From: DATHBD01 sp035296325 | GTDB lineage: Bacteria; Actinomycetota; Actinomycetes; Mycobacteriales; Micromonosporaceae | Length of the DNA stretch: 64,000 bases | Reading direction: 5' to 3' | Assembly: GCA_035296325.1 (NCBI GenBank) | Contig: DATHBD010000062.1 | Location: 62,001 to 126,000 of the forward strand | Notes under the pieces: generated by a model | The model's database searches: none | Seen by the model: only the letters and a program-made list of their open reading frames with translations | What the model was told of the DNA's origin: nothing | Made by a program: the position numbers and the translations under genes | Shown here: one piece after another, positions 55,708 through 63,188 of the stretch | Numbering within the stretch: position 1 is the stretch's first letter | Layout of the letters: each line of letters begins with the position of its first letter

Positions 55708-56520
55708 GTGCCACGTACCGTGCCTGTCCTGCTCTCCACCTCCTCGGTCTTCCCTGAGCCCACCGCGGCGGCCTTCGAGGTGGCGGCGAACCTCGGCTAT
55801 GACGGGGTCGAGGTGATGGTCTGGTCGGACGCCGTGAGTCAGGACGCCGGCGCCCTGCTCGGCCTCGCGGAGCACTACGGCGTGCGGGTCGGGTCGGTGC
55901 ACGCACCGTGCCTCATGGTGACCCAGCGGGTGTGGAGCACCGATCCGTGGGAGCGGCTGCGCCGGTCAGCGCGGCTCGCCGAGGCACTGGGTGCGGGCGT
56001 CGTGGTGGTGCACCCGCCGTTCGCCTGGCAGCGCGAGTACGCCCGGGAGTTCTCCAGCGGTCTGCGCCGGCTGGCGGCCACGCACCCCGGCGTCTCGTTC
56101 GCGGTGGAGAACATGTTCCCGGTGCGCGGCGTGGGGCGCGAGTTCGTGCCGTACGCGCCGGGGTGGGACCCGACGACCACCGGCTTCGCGGCGTACACGT
56201 TGGATCTGTCGCACTGCGCGGCGTCCCGCACGGACTGCCGCGACATGGCCGACGCGATGGGCTCCGGGCTGGCCCACGTGCACCTCGGCGACGGCACCGG
56301 CTCCGGTAAAGGGCGCGACGAACACCTCGTGCCCGGGCGCGGGGTCCAGCCCTGCGCCGAACTGCTGGCCTCGCTGGCCGGGCGTGGCTTCACCGGCTCG
56401 GTCGCCGTCGAGGTGGCCACCCGCCGCGCCAACAGCCGCGCGGAGCGCGAGTCAGACCTGCGCGAGTCCCTGACCTTCGCCCGCCAGCACCTGGCCACCC
56501 CCTCCACCATCGACGCCTAG
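55708..56520 (+). CDS. Sugar phosphate isomerase/epimerase-like TIM-barrel protein (AP endonuclease 2 superfamily)
   Basis: 270 residues from GTG 55708. SVFPEPTAAAFEVAANLGYD and GVEVMVW, SVHAPCLMVTQRVW, VVVVHPPFAWQREYAREFSS, FAVENMFPVRG, YTLDLSHCAASRTDCRDMAD, LAHVHLGDGTG and VAVEVATRR carry the expected His, Glu and Asp metal ligands. The barrel family includes xylose-isomerase-like and inosose enzymes; the substrate is unknown. It follows ppx by 39 bp on the same strand. Confidence 0.82.
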   Translation: MPRTVPVLLSTSSVFPEPTAAAFEVAANLGYDGVEVMVWSDAVSQDAGALLGLAEHYGVRVGSVHAPCLMVTQRVWSTDPWERLRRSARLAEALGAGVVVVHPPFAWQREYAREFSSGLRRLAATHPGVSFAVENMFPVRGVGREFVPYAPGWDPTTTGFAAYTLDLSHCAASRTDCRDMADAMGSGLAHVHLGDGTGSGKGRDEHLVPGRGVQPCAELLASLAGRGFTGSVAVEVATRRANSRAERESDLRESLTFARQHLATPSTIDA

Positions 56521-56574
56521 CCCCCCACCCCGCCCCGCCCCCCGCCCCCCGCCCCGCCCCCGCCCCGCACCCCC
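56521..56574. repeat. C-rich tract (G-quadruplex-forming on the minus strand)
   Basis: 54 bp of C4-C6 runs separated by single G or A, immediately after the stop codon at 56520. The minus strand carries more than eight runs of four or more G with one-base loops, a strong quadruplex candidate at the end of the TIM-barrel gene. Confidence 0.85.
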
Positions 56575-56650
56575 GCGATCTTGCAGTTGTGCCTCGGGCA
56601 AATGCCTACGGAAGCCGCGTAAGGGTGGGCACGCCTGCAAGATCGTCGCG
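56575..56650. repeat. Palindromic REP-like element, copy 2
   Basis: GATCTTGCAG at 56577-56586 pairs with CTGCAAGATC at 56635-56644. The 22 bases 56575-56596 are the exact reverse complement of part of the right arm at 8312-8335, and 56575-56597 matches 8263-8285 with two changes. It overlaps the last 15 codons of the CGNR gene. Confidence 0.85.
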
Positions 56651-57178
56651 GGTGGGAGGCTCGGCGGCGCGTTTGCGGGCGCGGTGGGCGGCCACGTGGG
56701 AACGGGTGGCGCAGCGGTCGGAGCAGAAGCGGCGGCAGCTGTTCGAGGACGTGTCCAGGTACATGTTGCGGCAGCGGTCGTCGGCGCAGACGCCGAAGCG
56801 GGAGCTGCCGTGCTCGCACAGCCACAGGGCGAGACCCCACACCGCGCCGGCGAGATAGTCGGCGCTGACCGAGGTGCCGCGCCCGGTCGCGTGCAGGTGC
56901 CAGTCCGACCGGTCGTGCCCGGAGATGCGGGGCCGCACCGGGTACGTCTCGAGGAGCGCGTTGAGCTCGGCGACCGCCTCGGCGTCGCGCCCGCCGCAGC
57001 CGTGTTGGAACACTTCGCGCAGCCGCTTCTGGCCCCGCCGCAGGGTGATCAGGTCGCGCTCGGTGGCTTCGCTGCGCTGCCAGCTACCCCGCTCGAAGAG
57101 GACCACCACGTCGGCCATGCCGGTCAACGGCGCGTTCACGATGTCGACGGCGGTCCGAGCGTAGGCGTCGAAGTCCAC
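56606..57178 (-). CDS. CGNR zinc-finger protein, probable stress-type transcriptional regulator
   Basis: 190 residues from GTG 57178 (VDFDAYARTAVDIVNAPLTG). The N-terminal ABATE (RsaE-like) domain contains LITLRRGQKRLREVFQHGCG. The C-terminal zinc finger is FGVCADDRCRNMYLDTSSNS, CRRFCSDRCATRSHVAAHRA, close to the CGNR pattern (CATR here). The family is predicted to regulate transcription by direct DNA binding. The last ~15 residues (DDLAGVPTLTRLP) are encoded by the palindromic repeat at 56575-56650, so the C-terminus is probably not ancestral. Confidence 0.85.
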   Translation of the reverse strand: MDFDAYARTAVDIVNAPLTGMADVVVLFERGSWQRSEATERDLITLRRGQKRLREVFQHGCGGRDAEAVAELNALLETYPVRPRISGHDRSDWHLHATGRGTSVSADYLAGAVWGLALWLCEHGSSRFGVCADDRCRNMYLDTSSNSCRRFCSDRCATRSHVAAHRARKRAAEPPTRDDLAGVPTLTRLP

Positions 57179-57289
57179 CCCGGTAACGGTAGACAACAAT
57201 CCGCCCGCAGGCGACAGGTCCCGCCCGCGTGCCCGTGGCGGGGACCACGTCACGGCGCCGGCCGGTACCCATCGGGTTACGCTCGGCGC

Positions 57290-58210
57290 ATGCTTCGTTC
57301 GGTGATCCTCGCCGCGTCCCGGTCCGGCCGGGTCGAGCGGCTCGTCGAGACGGCGCCGCTGACCAGCGGCGTGGTGCGGCGGTTCGTGGCCGGCGACCAC
57401 CGCGCCGACGCGCTGCGGGTCACCCGGGAACTCGTCGACAACGGCCTCTCCGTCTCCCTGGACCACCTGGGCGAGGACACCACCACGGCAGCGCACGCGG
57501 CGGCGGCCCGCGACGAGTACCTGCGGTTGCTGGACGGGCTCGCGGACGACGAACTCACGCCGGCCGCCGAGATCAGCGTGAAGCTCTCCGCGCTCGGCCA
57601 GATCTTCGACGAGAAGGTCGCGCTGGAGCACGCCCGCGCGATCTGCGTCCGGGCCTCCGAGGCGGGTACCACCGTGACGCTGGACGCGGAGGAGCACACC
57701 ACCACCGACTCGACGCTTGAGGTGCTGGCCCAGCTCCGCACCGAATTCCCGACCACCGGTGCGGTGCTCCAGTCGTACCTTCGCCGCACGGAGAGCGACT
57801 GCCGGGACCTGACCGGTGTCGGCCAGCGGGTCCGGCTGTGCAAGGGGGCGTACGACGAGCCGGAGTCGGTCGCCTACCAGTCCCGGTCCGACGTCGACCG
57901 GTCCTACGTGCGCTGCCTCAACGTGCTGCTGGCCGGCGACGGGTACCCGATGGTCGCCACGCACGACCCCCGGCTGATCGCCATCGCCGAGGACCGGGCA
58001 CGGTGGTTCGACCGCACGCCGGACGAGTTCGAGTTCCAGATGCTGTACGGGGTGCGCCCCGCGGAGCAGCGCCGCCTCGCCGAGGCCGGGTACACGGTGC
58101 GGGTGTACGTGCCGTACGGGGTCGAGTGGTACCCGTACCTCATGCGCCGGCTCGCCGAGCGCCCCGCCAACGTGGCGTTCTTCCTCCGGGCCCTGCGTTC
58201 CACGACCTGA
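57290..58210 (+). CDS. putA: Proline dehydrogenase
   Basis: 306 residues, a free-standing PRODH barrel of the actinobacterial type. The short first helix region is followed by AEISVKLSALGQIFDEKVAL, RVRLCKGAYDEPESVAYQ, YPMVATHDPRLIAIAED, EFEFQMLYGVRPAEQRRLAE and VRVYVPYGVEWYPYLMRRLA with ERPANVAFFLRAL, all FAD/substrate motifs. It oxidises proline to pyrroline-5-carboxylate. The partner dehydrogenase is not in the window. Divergent from the CGNR gene with 111 bp between the starts, so CGNR could regulate it. The monofunctional enzyme may also be named prodh; the symbol is tentative. Confidence 0.9.
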   Translation: MLRSVILAASRSGRVERLVETAPLTSGVVRRFVAGDHRADALRVTRELVDNGLSVSLDHLGEDTTTAAHAAAARDEYLRLLDGLADDELTPAAEISVKLSALGQIFDEKVALEHARAICVRASEAGTTVTLDAEEHTTTDSTLEVLAQLRTEFPTTGAVLQSYLRRTESDCRDLTGVGQRVRLCKGAYDEPESVAYQSRSDVDRSYVRCLNVLLAGDGYPMVATHDPRLIAIAEDRARWFDRTPDEFEFQMLYGVRPAEQRRLAEAGYTVRVYVPYGVEWYPYLMRRLAERPANVAFFLRALRSTT

Positions 58211-58312
58211 CCCCGCCCGATCTGTCCCCGCCTCGGCGGATTGACCTGGTTCGACGCGGATGTACGTCACAGCGGGTCGGCGGACGGGCGCGCCCCTCAT
58301 ACCATTGGGCGG

Positions 58313-59653
58313 GTGCGACGTGTCCCCCTCGCCGTCCTCGCCACGTGCGCGCTCGTGGCGCTCACCGCGGCGTCCTGCAAGGACGACAACACCGCCATCG
58401 GGCTGGGCAGTGCCGGCCGCTCCGACGTGGTCGAGATCATCGATTCGCCGGCCACCGTGACCGCCAAGGCGGTCGCCACCCTCACCGCCCCCGCTGACGG
58501 CACGGTCGTCGCGCTTCCGGTGGCTCCGGGCACCACCGTCACCGCCGGTCAGGTGGTCGCGGTGGTGGATTCGCCCAGTGCCCAGGCCCGGCTCGACGAC
58601 GCGGCGGCCGCGCTGGCCGCCGTCTCCGGAAGCTCCGCGGGTGTGGGACGCACCAACCTGGCCGGCGCACAGCGCCGCACCGACGAGGCCGCCGACAAGG
58701 CCTTCACCGCTGCCCGCGACGCTGCCGGGAAGGTCGCCGACCCGACGGTACGGGTGGCCCTGCTCACCCGGATCGAGGCGGATCAGCGGGCGTACCAGGA
58801 GGCGGCGGCGTCCTCCCGCGCCCTGATCAACTCGGTGCAGCGCGGCCTGGCCAGCATCGGGCAGGCGATGAATGCCCTCACCGCCGCCCAGCGCACCCAG
58901 GCCCAGGCGGCGTACGGCCTGGCGAAGTCGACGGTGGACGCGCTGACCCTGCGCGCACCGGTCGCCGGCGTACTGCAGCTGGGTGGGGTCGCCACCGGTG
59001 GCGGCAACCCGCTCACCGACCTGCTCGGCGGTGCCGCGGGCGGCGCCGGAGCGCTGTCCGCGGCGGCCGGCGCCGGTGCGGCCGGGAGCGCCGGCCCGGC
59101 GACCGGCCCGGGAGTCGATCCGGCGGCCGGAGTCGGCGGCCGGGTGGGTGCCGGCACGCCGGTGGTGACCATCGTGGACACCTCGGAGCTCGGCCTGCTC
59201 GCTGAAGTGGACGAAACCGACGTGCTGCTGGTGAAGCCCGGCATCGCGGCCGAGGTGGAACTCGACGCCGCCCCGGGCAGCCGGTACGCCGCGACGGTGC
59301 AGTCCGTGGACATCCTGCCGAGCACATCGTCACAGGGCGGCGTCTCGTACCGGATCCGGCTCACCCTGCGGGCTTCGGACGGCGCACCGACGCCGCGGCC
59401 CGGCATGAACGCGGTCGCCCATCTCGCCGTCCGCTCGGTCACCGGCGCGGTGACCGTGCCGGCCGCCGCGGTGGTCAACGCGGACGGCCGCGACGCGGTC
59501 TGGGTGGTGCGCGGCGGTAGGGCCGAGCGGGTCGACGTCTCGGTCGGGGTCTCCGGGCAGGACCGGGTGCAGATCATCTCCGGCCTGGCCGAGACCGACC
59601 GGGTGGTGGTCCGCGGGACCGACCGGGTCCGGGCCGGTCAGCAGGTCCAGTGA
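58313..59653 (+). CDS. MacA-like periplasmic adaptor (HlyD/RND family) of an ABC exporter
   Basis: 446 residues from GTG 58313 (VRRVPLAVLATCALVALTAA). N-terminal export signal with a Cys at SCKDD, possibly a lipoprotein though the lipobox is weak. The biotinyl-lipoyl-like halves are ATLTAPADGTVVALPVAPGT with VTAGQVVAVVDSPSAQARLD, and VDALTLRAPVAGVLQL. The helical hairpin (~100-210) lies between them. A Gly/Ala-rich insert (~235-290) is followed by the beta-barrel LAEVDETDVLLVKPG. The stop overlaps the ATPase GTG. With the next two genes it forms a MacAB-like exporter or mechanotransmission system. Confidence 0.9.
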   Translation: MRRVPLAVLATCALVALTAASCKDDNTAIGLGSAGRSDVVEIIDSPATVTAKAVATLTAPADGTVVALPVAPGTTVTAGQVVAVVDSPSAQARLDDAAAALAAVSGSSAGVGRTNLAGAQRRTDEAADKAFTAARDAAGKVADPTVRVALLTRIEADQRAYQEAAASSRALINSVQRGLASIGQAMNALTAAQRTQAQAAYGLAKSTVDALTLRAPVAGVLQLGGVATGGGNPLTDLLGGAAGGAGALSAAAGAGAAGSAGPATGPGVDPAAGVGGRVGAGTPVVTIVDTSELGLLAEVDETDVLLVKPGIAAEVELDAAPGSRYAATVQSVDILPSTSSQGGVSYRIRLTLRASDGAPTPRPGMNAVAHLAVRSVTGAVTVPAAAVVNADGRDAVWVVRGGRAERVDVSVGVSGQDRVQIISGLAETDRVVVRGTDRVRAGQQVQ

Positions 59654-60348
59654 CGGTCGACGCGATCACCGCGCTCGACGTGGCGCGGACCTACGACCTG
59701 GACGGGGTCAGCGTGCCGGCCCTGCGCGGCGTGAGTTTCACGGTGCCGGCCGGGGACTACGTGGCGATCGTCGGCCCGTCCGGCTCGGGAAAGTCGACGC
59801 TCATGCATCTGCTCGGTGGCCTGGACCGGCCCAGTTCCGGGCAGTTGCTGATCGGTGGCCGCGATGCCGGGTCGATGGGCCCGCACGAGCTGGCGAAGCT
59901 GCGCAACTCCACGATCGGGTTCGTGTTCCAGTCGTTCCACCTGCTGCCGCGCACCTCCGCGGTGGACAACGTGGCGCTGCCGCTGGTCTACCGCGGCGTC
60001 CGGCTGGGGGAGCGCCGCCGTCGGGCCCGGGCCATGCTGGAGCGGGTCGGCCTGGCACACCGCCTGGACCACCGGCCCAACCAGCTCTCCGGCGGTGAGC
60101 AGCAGCGGGTCGCGATCGCCCGGGCCCTGGTCACCGAGCCGCAGGTGCTGCTCGCCGACGAGCCGACCGGCAACCTGGACACCACCACCGGGGAAGCGGT
60201 CCTGGCGCTGTTGGAGGCGCTGAACGCGGAGCAGGGCGTGGCGCTCGTCGTCGTCACGCACGACCGCGAGGTCGCCGCCCGCGCCAACCGCCAGATCGCC
60301 ATGCGCGACGGCCGGATCGTAGAGACTTCCGCCGGGACGCCGGACTGA
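59650..60348 (+). CDS. MacB/LolD-type ABC transporter ATPase
   Basis: 232 residues. Walker A VGPSGSGKST, Q-loop VFQSFHLLPR, signature LSGGEQQRVAIARAL, Walker B VLLADEPTGNLD, H-loop VVVTHDREVA. Two more features, YDLDGVSVPALRGVSFTVPA and SSGQLLIGGRD, are typical of the LolD/MacB class. It powers the partner permease. Starts on GTG 59650 inside the adaptor stop (GTGA). Its stop TGA overlaps the permease ATG by one base (TGATG). Confidence 0.94.
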   Translation: MTVDAITALDVARTYDLDGVSVPALRGVSFTVPAGDYVAIVGPSGSGKSTLMHLLGGLDRPSSGQLLIGGRDAGSMGPHELAKLRNSTIGFVFQSFHLLPRTSAVDNVALPLVYRGVRLGERRRRARAMLERVGLAHRLDHRPNQLSGGEQQRVAIARALVTEPQVLLADEPTGNLDTTTGEAVLALLEALNAEQGVALVVVTHDREVAARANRQIAMRDGRIVETSAGTPD

Positions 60349-61532
60349 TGCGGGTCACCGAGGGCTGGCGGGTCGCGATCGCCGCGCTGCGCGCCAACCG
60401 GGTACGCAGCGCGCTGACCATGCTCGGCGTGGTGATCGGCGTCGCGGCGGTGATCGTGCTGGTCGCCATCGGCACCGGTACCAAGCAGCGGATCGAGCAG
60501 CAGGTGGAAGGGCTCGGGTCCAACCTGCTCCTGGTGGTGCCCGGCGAGCTGAGCATCGGGTCCGCGCCGACGGTTTCGCCGATGTCGATGAGCGACGTGG
60601 ACGCGATCACCCGCATCGTCGGGGACCGCAGCGCGGTGACCGCCACGGTGACCTCGGGCGAGACCGTACGGGTCGGTACGGACACCATGTTCGCCTCGGT
60701 CTCCGGCGTGCTCGAGACCACCCCGCAGGTGTTCGTCCGCGGCCTGGCCCGCGGCGCCTACCTGACCCGCTCCGACGTGGACACCCGGCGGCGCAACGCC
60801 GTGCTGGGCGCTGGGGTGGCCCGGCAACTCTTCGGCGACCGGTACGCCGTGGGCGAGCAGGTCACCATTTCCGGGGTGCGGTTCAAGGTGGTGGGAGTGT
60901 TCGCCCCGTTGGGTCAGAGCCTCGGCGTGGACCGGGACAACGAGGTGCACATCCCGATCACGGCAGCGCAGCGGCTCTTCCAGACGGACCGGGTCGACGG
61001 CCTGGCGATCAAGGCGACCGACCGGGAGCGGATCGACGAACTCAGCGACCGGATCGTGGCCGAGCTGTCCCGACGCCATCCGGACACGAAGTTCAGCGCG
61101 GTCACCCAGGAGCAGATCCTGGGGGTGCTCGGTGACATCCTCGGCGTGCTGACCGGGGTGCTCGCCGCCATCGCGGGCATCTCGCTGCTGGTCGGCGGCG
61201 TCGGGGTCTCCAACATCATGCTGGTGTCGGTACGCGAACGGACCCGGGAGATCGGTCTCCGCAAGGCGGTCGGCGCGCGACCCCGCGACATCGGTGTGCA
61301 GTTCCTGCTGGAGGCGGTGCTGCTGACCACACTGGGTGGCGGCCTCGGCATGGCCCTCGGCATCTCGGCCTCGCTGATCGTGGCGGCGGTGTCGCCGGTG
61401 CCCGCCGCGATCACGTGGTGGTCCCTCGCGCTGGCGTTCGGCGTCTCGGCCGCGGTCGGGATCATCTTCGGCGTGGTGCCGGCGCAGCGGGCCGGTCGGC
61501 TCGACCCGGTCGTGGCGCTGCGAACGGAGTGA
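60348..61532 (+). CDS. MacB-type ABC transporter permease
   Basis: 394 residues. One N-terminal helix (SALTMLGVVIGVAAVIVLVA), a large extracytoplasmic MacB-PCD domain (~45-260, AYLTRSDVDTRRRNAVLGAG, VTISGVRFKVVGVFAPLGQS), then three C-terminal helices in the FtsX fold (LAAIAGISLLVGGVGVSNIM, REIGLRKAVGARPRDIGVQF, LALAFGVSAAVGIIFGVVPA). The substrate may be a peptide, lipid or drug; the operon gives no clue. Confidence 0.93.
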   Translation: MRVTEGWRVAIAALRANRVRSALTMLGVVIGVAAVIVLVAIGTGTKQRIEQQVEGLGSNLLLVVPGELSIGSAPTVSPMSMSDVDAITRIVGDRSAVTATVTSGETVRVGTDTMFASVSGVLETTPQVFVRGLARGAYLTRSDVDTRRRNAVLGAGVARQLFGDRYAVGEQVTISGVRFKVVGVFAPLGQSLGVDRDNEVHIPITAAQRLFQTDRVDGLAIKATDRERIDELSDRIVAELSRRHPDTKFSAVTQEQILGVLGDILGVLTGVLAAIAGISLLVGGVGVSNIMLVSVRERTREIGLRKAVGARPRDIGVQFLLEAVLLTTLGGGLGMALGISASLIVAAVSPVPAAITWWSLALAFGVSAAVGIIFGVVPAQRAGRLDPVVALRTE

Positions 61533-61598
61533 GCCGGACGGCTCTGCGAACGGAGTAGGCCGATCACCCTGATCTGCCGCGCAGGTCACACCCGTCCC

Positions 61599-61615
61599 GC
61601 TACCGTACGGGTAGC
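61599..61615. promoter_or_regulatory. Inverted repeat before the excisionase-like gene
   Basis: GCTACC-GTACG-GGTAGC, perfect 6-bp arms, 22 bp before the start at 61637. It could be an operator of the HTH protein. CTACCGTACGG also resembles a -10 region followed by a short leader. Confidence 0.42.
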
Positions 61616-61636
61616 ACGTTCGGGTTAGGAGAGGCC

Positions 61637-61849
61637 GTGGCAGAGATCGTGAACGTAGACAGCAGGCTCTCCGACGTGCGCTTCCTTACCGTCGCAGAGG
61701 TCGCGAAGCTGATGCGCGTGTCCAAGATGACCGTCTACCGCCTGGTGCACTCGGGCGAGTTGACCGCGGTCCGGGTGGGCCGGTCGTTCCGGGTGCCGGA
61801 GCACGCGGTTGACGGATATCTGCGCGGCGCGTTCCGCGAAATTGCCTGA
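61637..61849 (+). CDS. Excisionase/BldC-like MerR-type helix-turn-helix protein
   Basis: 70 residues, GTG 61637 behind TTAGGAGAGG. The HTH is DVRFLTVAEVAKLMRVSKMT and VYRLVHSGELTAVRVGRSFR with VPEHAVDGYLRGAF. It belongs to the excisionase-fold MerR-like family, like BldC, although it is not BldC itself. This gene next to bS22 is conserved in actinobacteria; the role is probably transcriptional. The function is not known to me. Confidence 0.85.
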   Translation: MAEIVNVDSRLSDVRFLTVAEVAKLMRVSKMTVYRLVHSGELTAVRVGRSFRVPEHAVDGYLRGAFREIA

Positions 61850-61973
61850 CCACCGACCTGATTTTCCGATCTCGACAGGTGCCGGCTACCCTGGACGCGC
61901 CAACAAACCTTCGCGGATTCGGCGGGTTGACCCCCGACGTGTGCCGCGCATGCTCGTCGAGGAGATCGGTCGT

Positions 61974-62075
61974 ATGGGCTCGGTCGTCAAAAAGCGCCGC
62001 AAGCGAATGGCGAAGAAGAAGCACCGCAAGCTGCTGCGCAAGACCCGCGTCCAGCGTCGTCGTCTCGGTAAGTAA
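61974..62075 (+). CDS. Small ribosomal protein bS22 (AURKAIP1/COX24-domain, 33 residues)
   Basis: Starts MGSVVKKRRKRMAKKKHRKL and ends RVQRRRLGK: 33 residues, almost all Lys/Arg. It matches the actinobacterial 30S protein bS22, which binds 16S rRNA near the decoding site. ATG 61974 with GGAG 9 bp before; the longer frame from 61809 is not supported. It is 51 bp from the epimerase start. Confidence 0.9.
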   Translation: MGSVVKKRRKRMAKKKHRKLLRKTRVQRRRLGK

Positions 62076-62126
62076 GCCGCATGCGCCGTCGGTCCCGATG
62101 CGGCGGCCGGCGGTGAGGAGCGCGTC

Positions 62127-63188
62127 ATGAGCTCCCCCAGCGTGGTGTTGGTGACCGGGGTCGCGCGTTACCTCGGCGCCCACCTGGCCGCCCGGCTCGC
62201 CGGTGATCCCCGCATCGAGCGGGTCATCGGCATCGACGCGGCGGCTCCCCCGCCGCGGTACCACTCCCTGCTCGAGCACGTGGAGCAGTACCGGGTCGAC
62301 CCCCGCACGCCCGAGGTCGCCCGGCTGCTGGCCGACGCCGACGTGGAGGCGGTCGCGCACCTCGCCATCGCCGGCTCGGCCGACCAGCACTCCGGTGGCC
62401 GGGCGGCGATGAAGGAGCTCAACGTCATCGGCACCATGCAGGTGCTGGCGGCGTGCCAGCAGGCGCCCCGGTTGAGCCGCCTGGTCGTGCGCTCCTCGAC
62501 GGCCGCGTACGGGGCGTCGTTCCGCGACCCGGCGGTCTTTACCGAGGACACCGAGCCCCGGGCGGTGCCGCGTGGCGGCTTCGCCCGCGACGTGCTCGAC
62601 ATCGAAGGCTACGTGCGCGGCTTCCGGCGGCGGCACCCCAAGGTCGCGGCGACGGTACTGCGGTTCGCGCCCTTTGTCGGGCCGGAGGCGGACACCCGGC
62701 TCACCCGGTACTTCGCCCAGCCGGTGGTGCCCACCGTCTTCGGGCGGGACCCGCGGCTGCAGTTCGTCCACATCGACGACGCGTTCGAGGTGCTGCACCG
62801 GTCGGTGACCGAGCTGCATCCGGGCACCTTCAACGTGGCGGGCCCGGGCGTGCTGACGCTCTCCCAGGCGATCCGGCGGGCCGGTCGGGTGGCCATGCCG
62901 GTTCCCGAGCCTGGGCTGTCCGCGGTGGCGTCGTTCGCGCGCGGTACCCGGGCGATCAGCTTTTCGCTCGACCAGCTCGACCTGTTCGTCCACGGGCGGG
63001 TGGTGGACACCGCCCGGCTGGCCAAGGAGTACGGCTTCACGCCCCGCTCGACGGCGGAGGCGTTCGACGATTTCATCCGATCCCAGCAGGAGGGTGCCGT
63101 GCTCCGGGCAGACGAGGTCAGGGCCGCCGAAAAGCGCATCCTGGATGGGATCCGGCAGGCCCGCTCCGCGATCGGGGACGGCGAGTGA
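62127..63188 (+). CDS. NAD-dependent epimerase/dehydratase (extended SDR)
   Basis: 353 residues. Rossmann start VVLVTGVARYLGAHLAARLA (an unusual glycine motif, GVARYLG), then VEAVAHLAIAGSADQHS, RLVVRSSTAAYGA with the active-site Ser region, and RFVHID-like QFVHIDDAFEVLH. The Tyr-xxx-Lys motif is not obvious; DIEGYVRGF stands in its place, so catalysis may be altered. The C-terminal helix VRAAEKRILDGIRQARSAIG is typical of the actinobacterial group linked to a following acyltransferase. The stop overlaps the acyltransferase GTG. Confidence 0.88.
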   Translation: MSSPSVVLVTGVARYLGAHLAARLAGDPRIERVIGIDAAAPPPRYHSLLEHVEQYRVDPRTPEVARLLADADVEAVAHLAIAGSADQHSGGRAAMKELNVIGTMQVLAACQQAPRLSRLVVRSSTAAYGASFRDPAVFTEDTEPRAVPRGGFARDVLDIEGYVRGFRRRHPKVAATVLRFAPFVGPEADTRLTRYFAQPVVPTVFGRDPRLQFVHIDDAFEVLHRSVTELHPGTFNVAGPGVLTLSQAIRRAGRVAMPVPEPGLSAVASFARGTRAISFSLDQLDLFVHGRVVDTARLAKEYGFTPRSTAEAFDDFIRSQQEGAVLRADEVRAAEKRILDGIRQARSAIGDGE

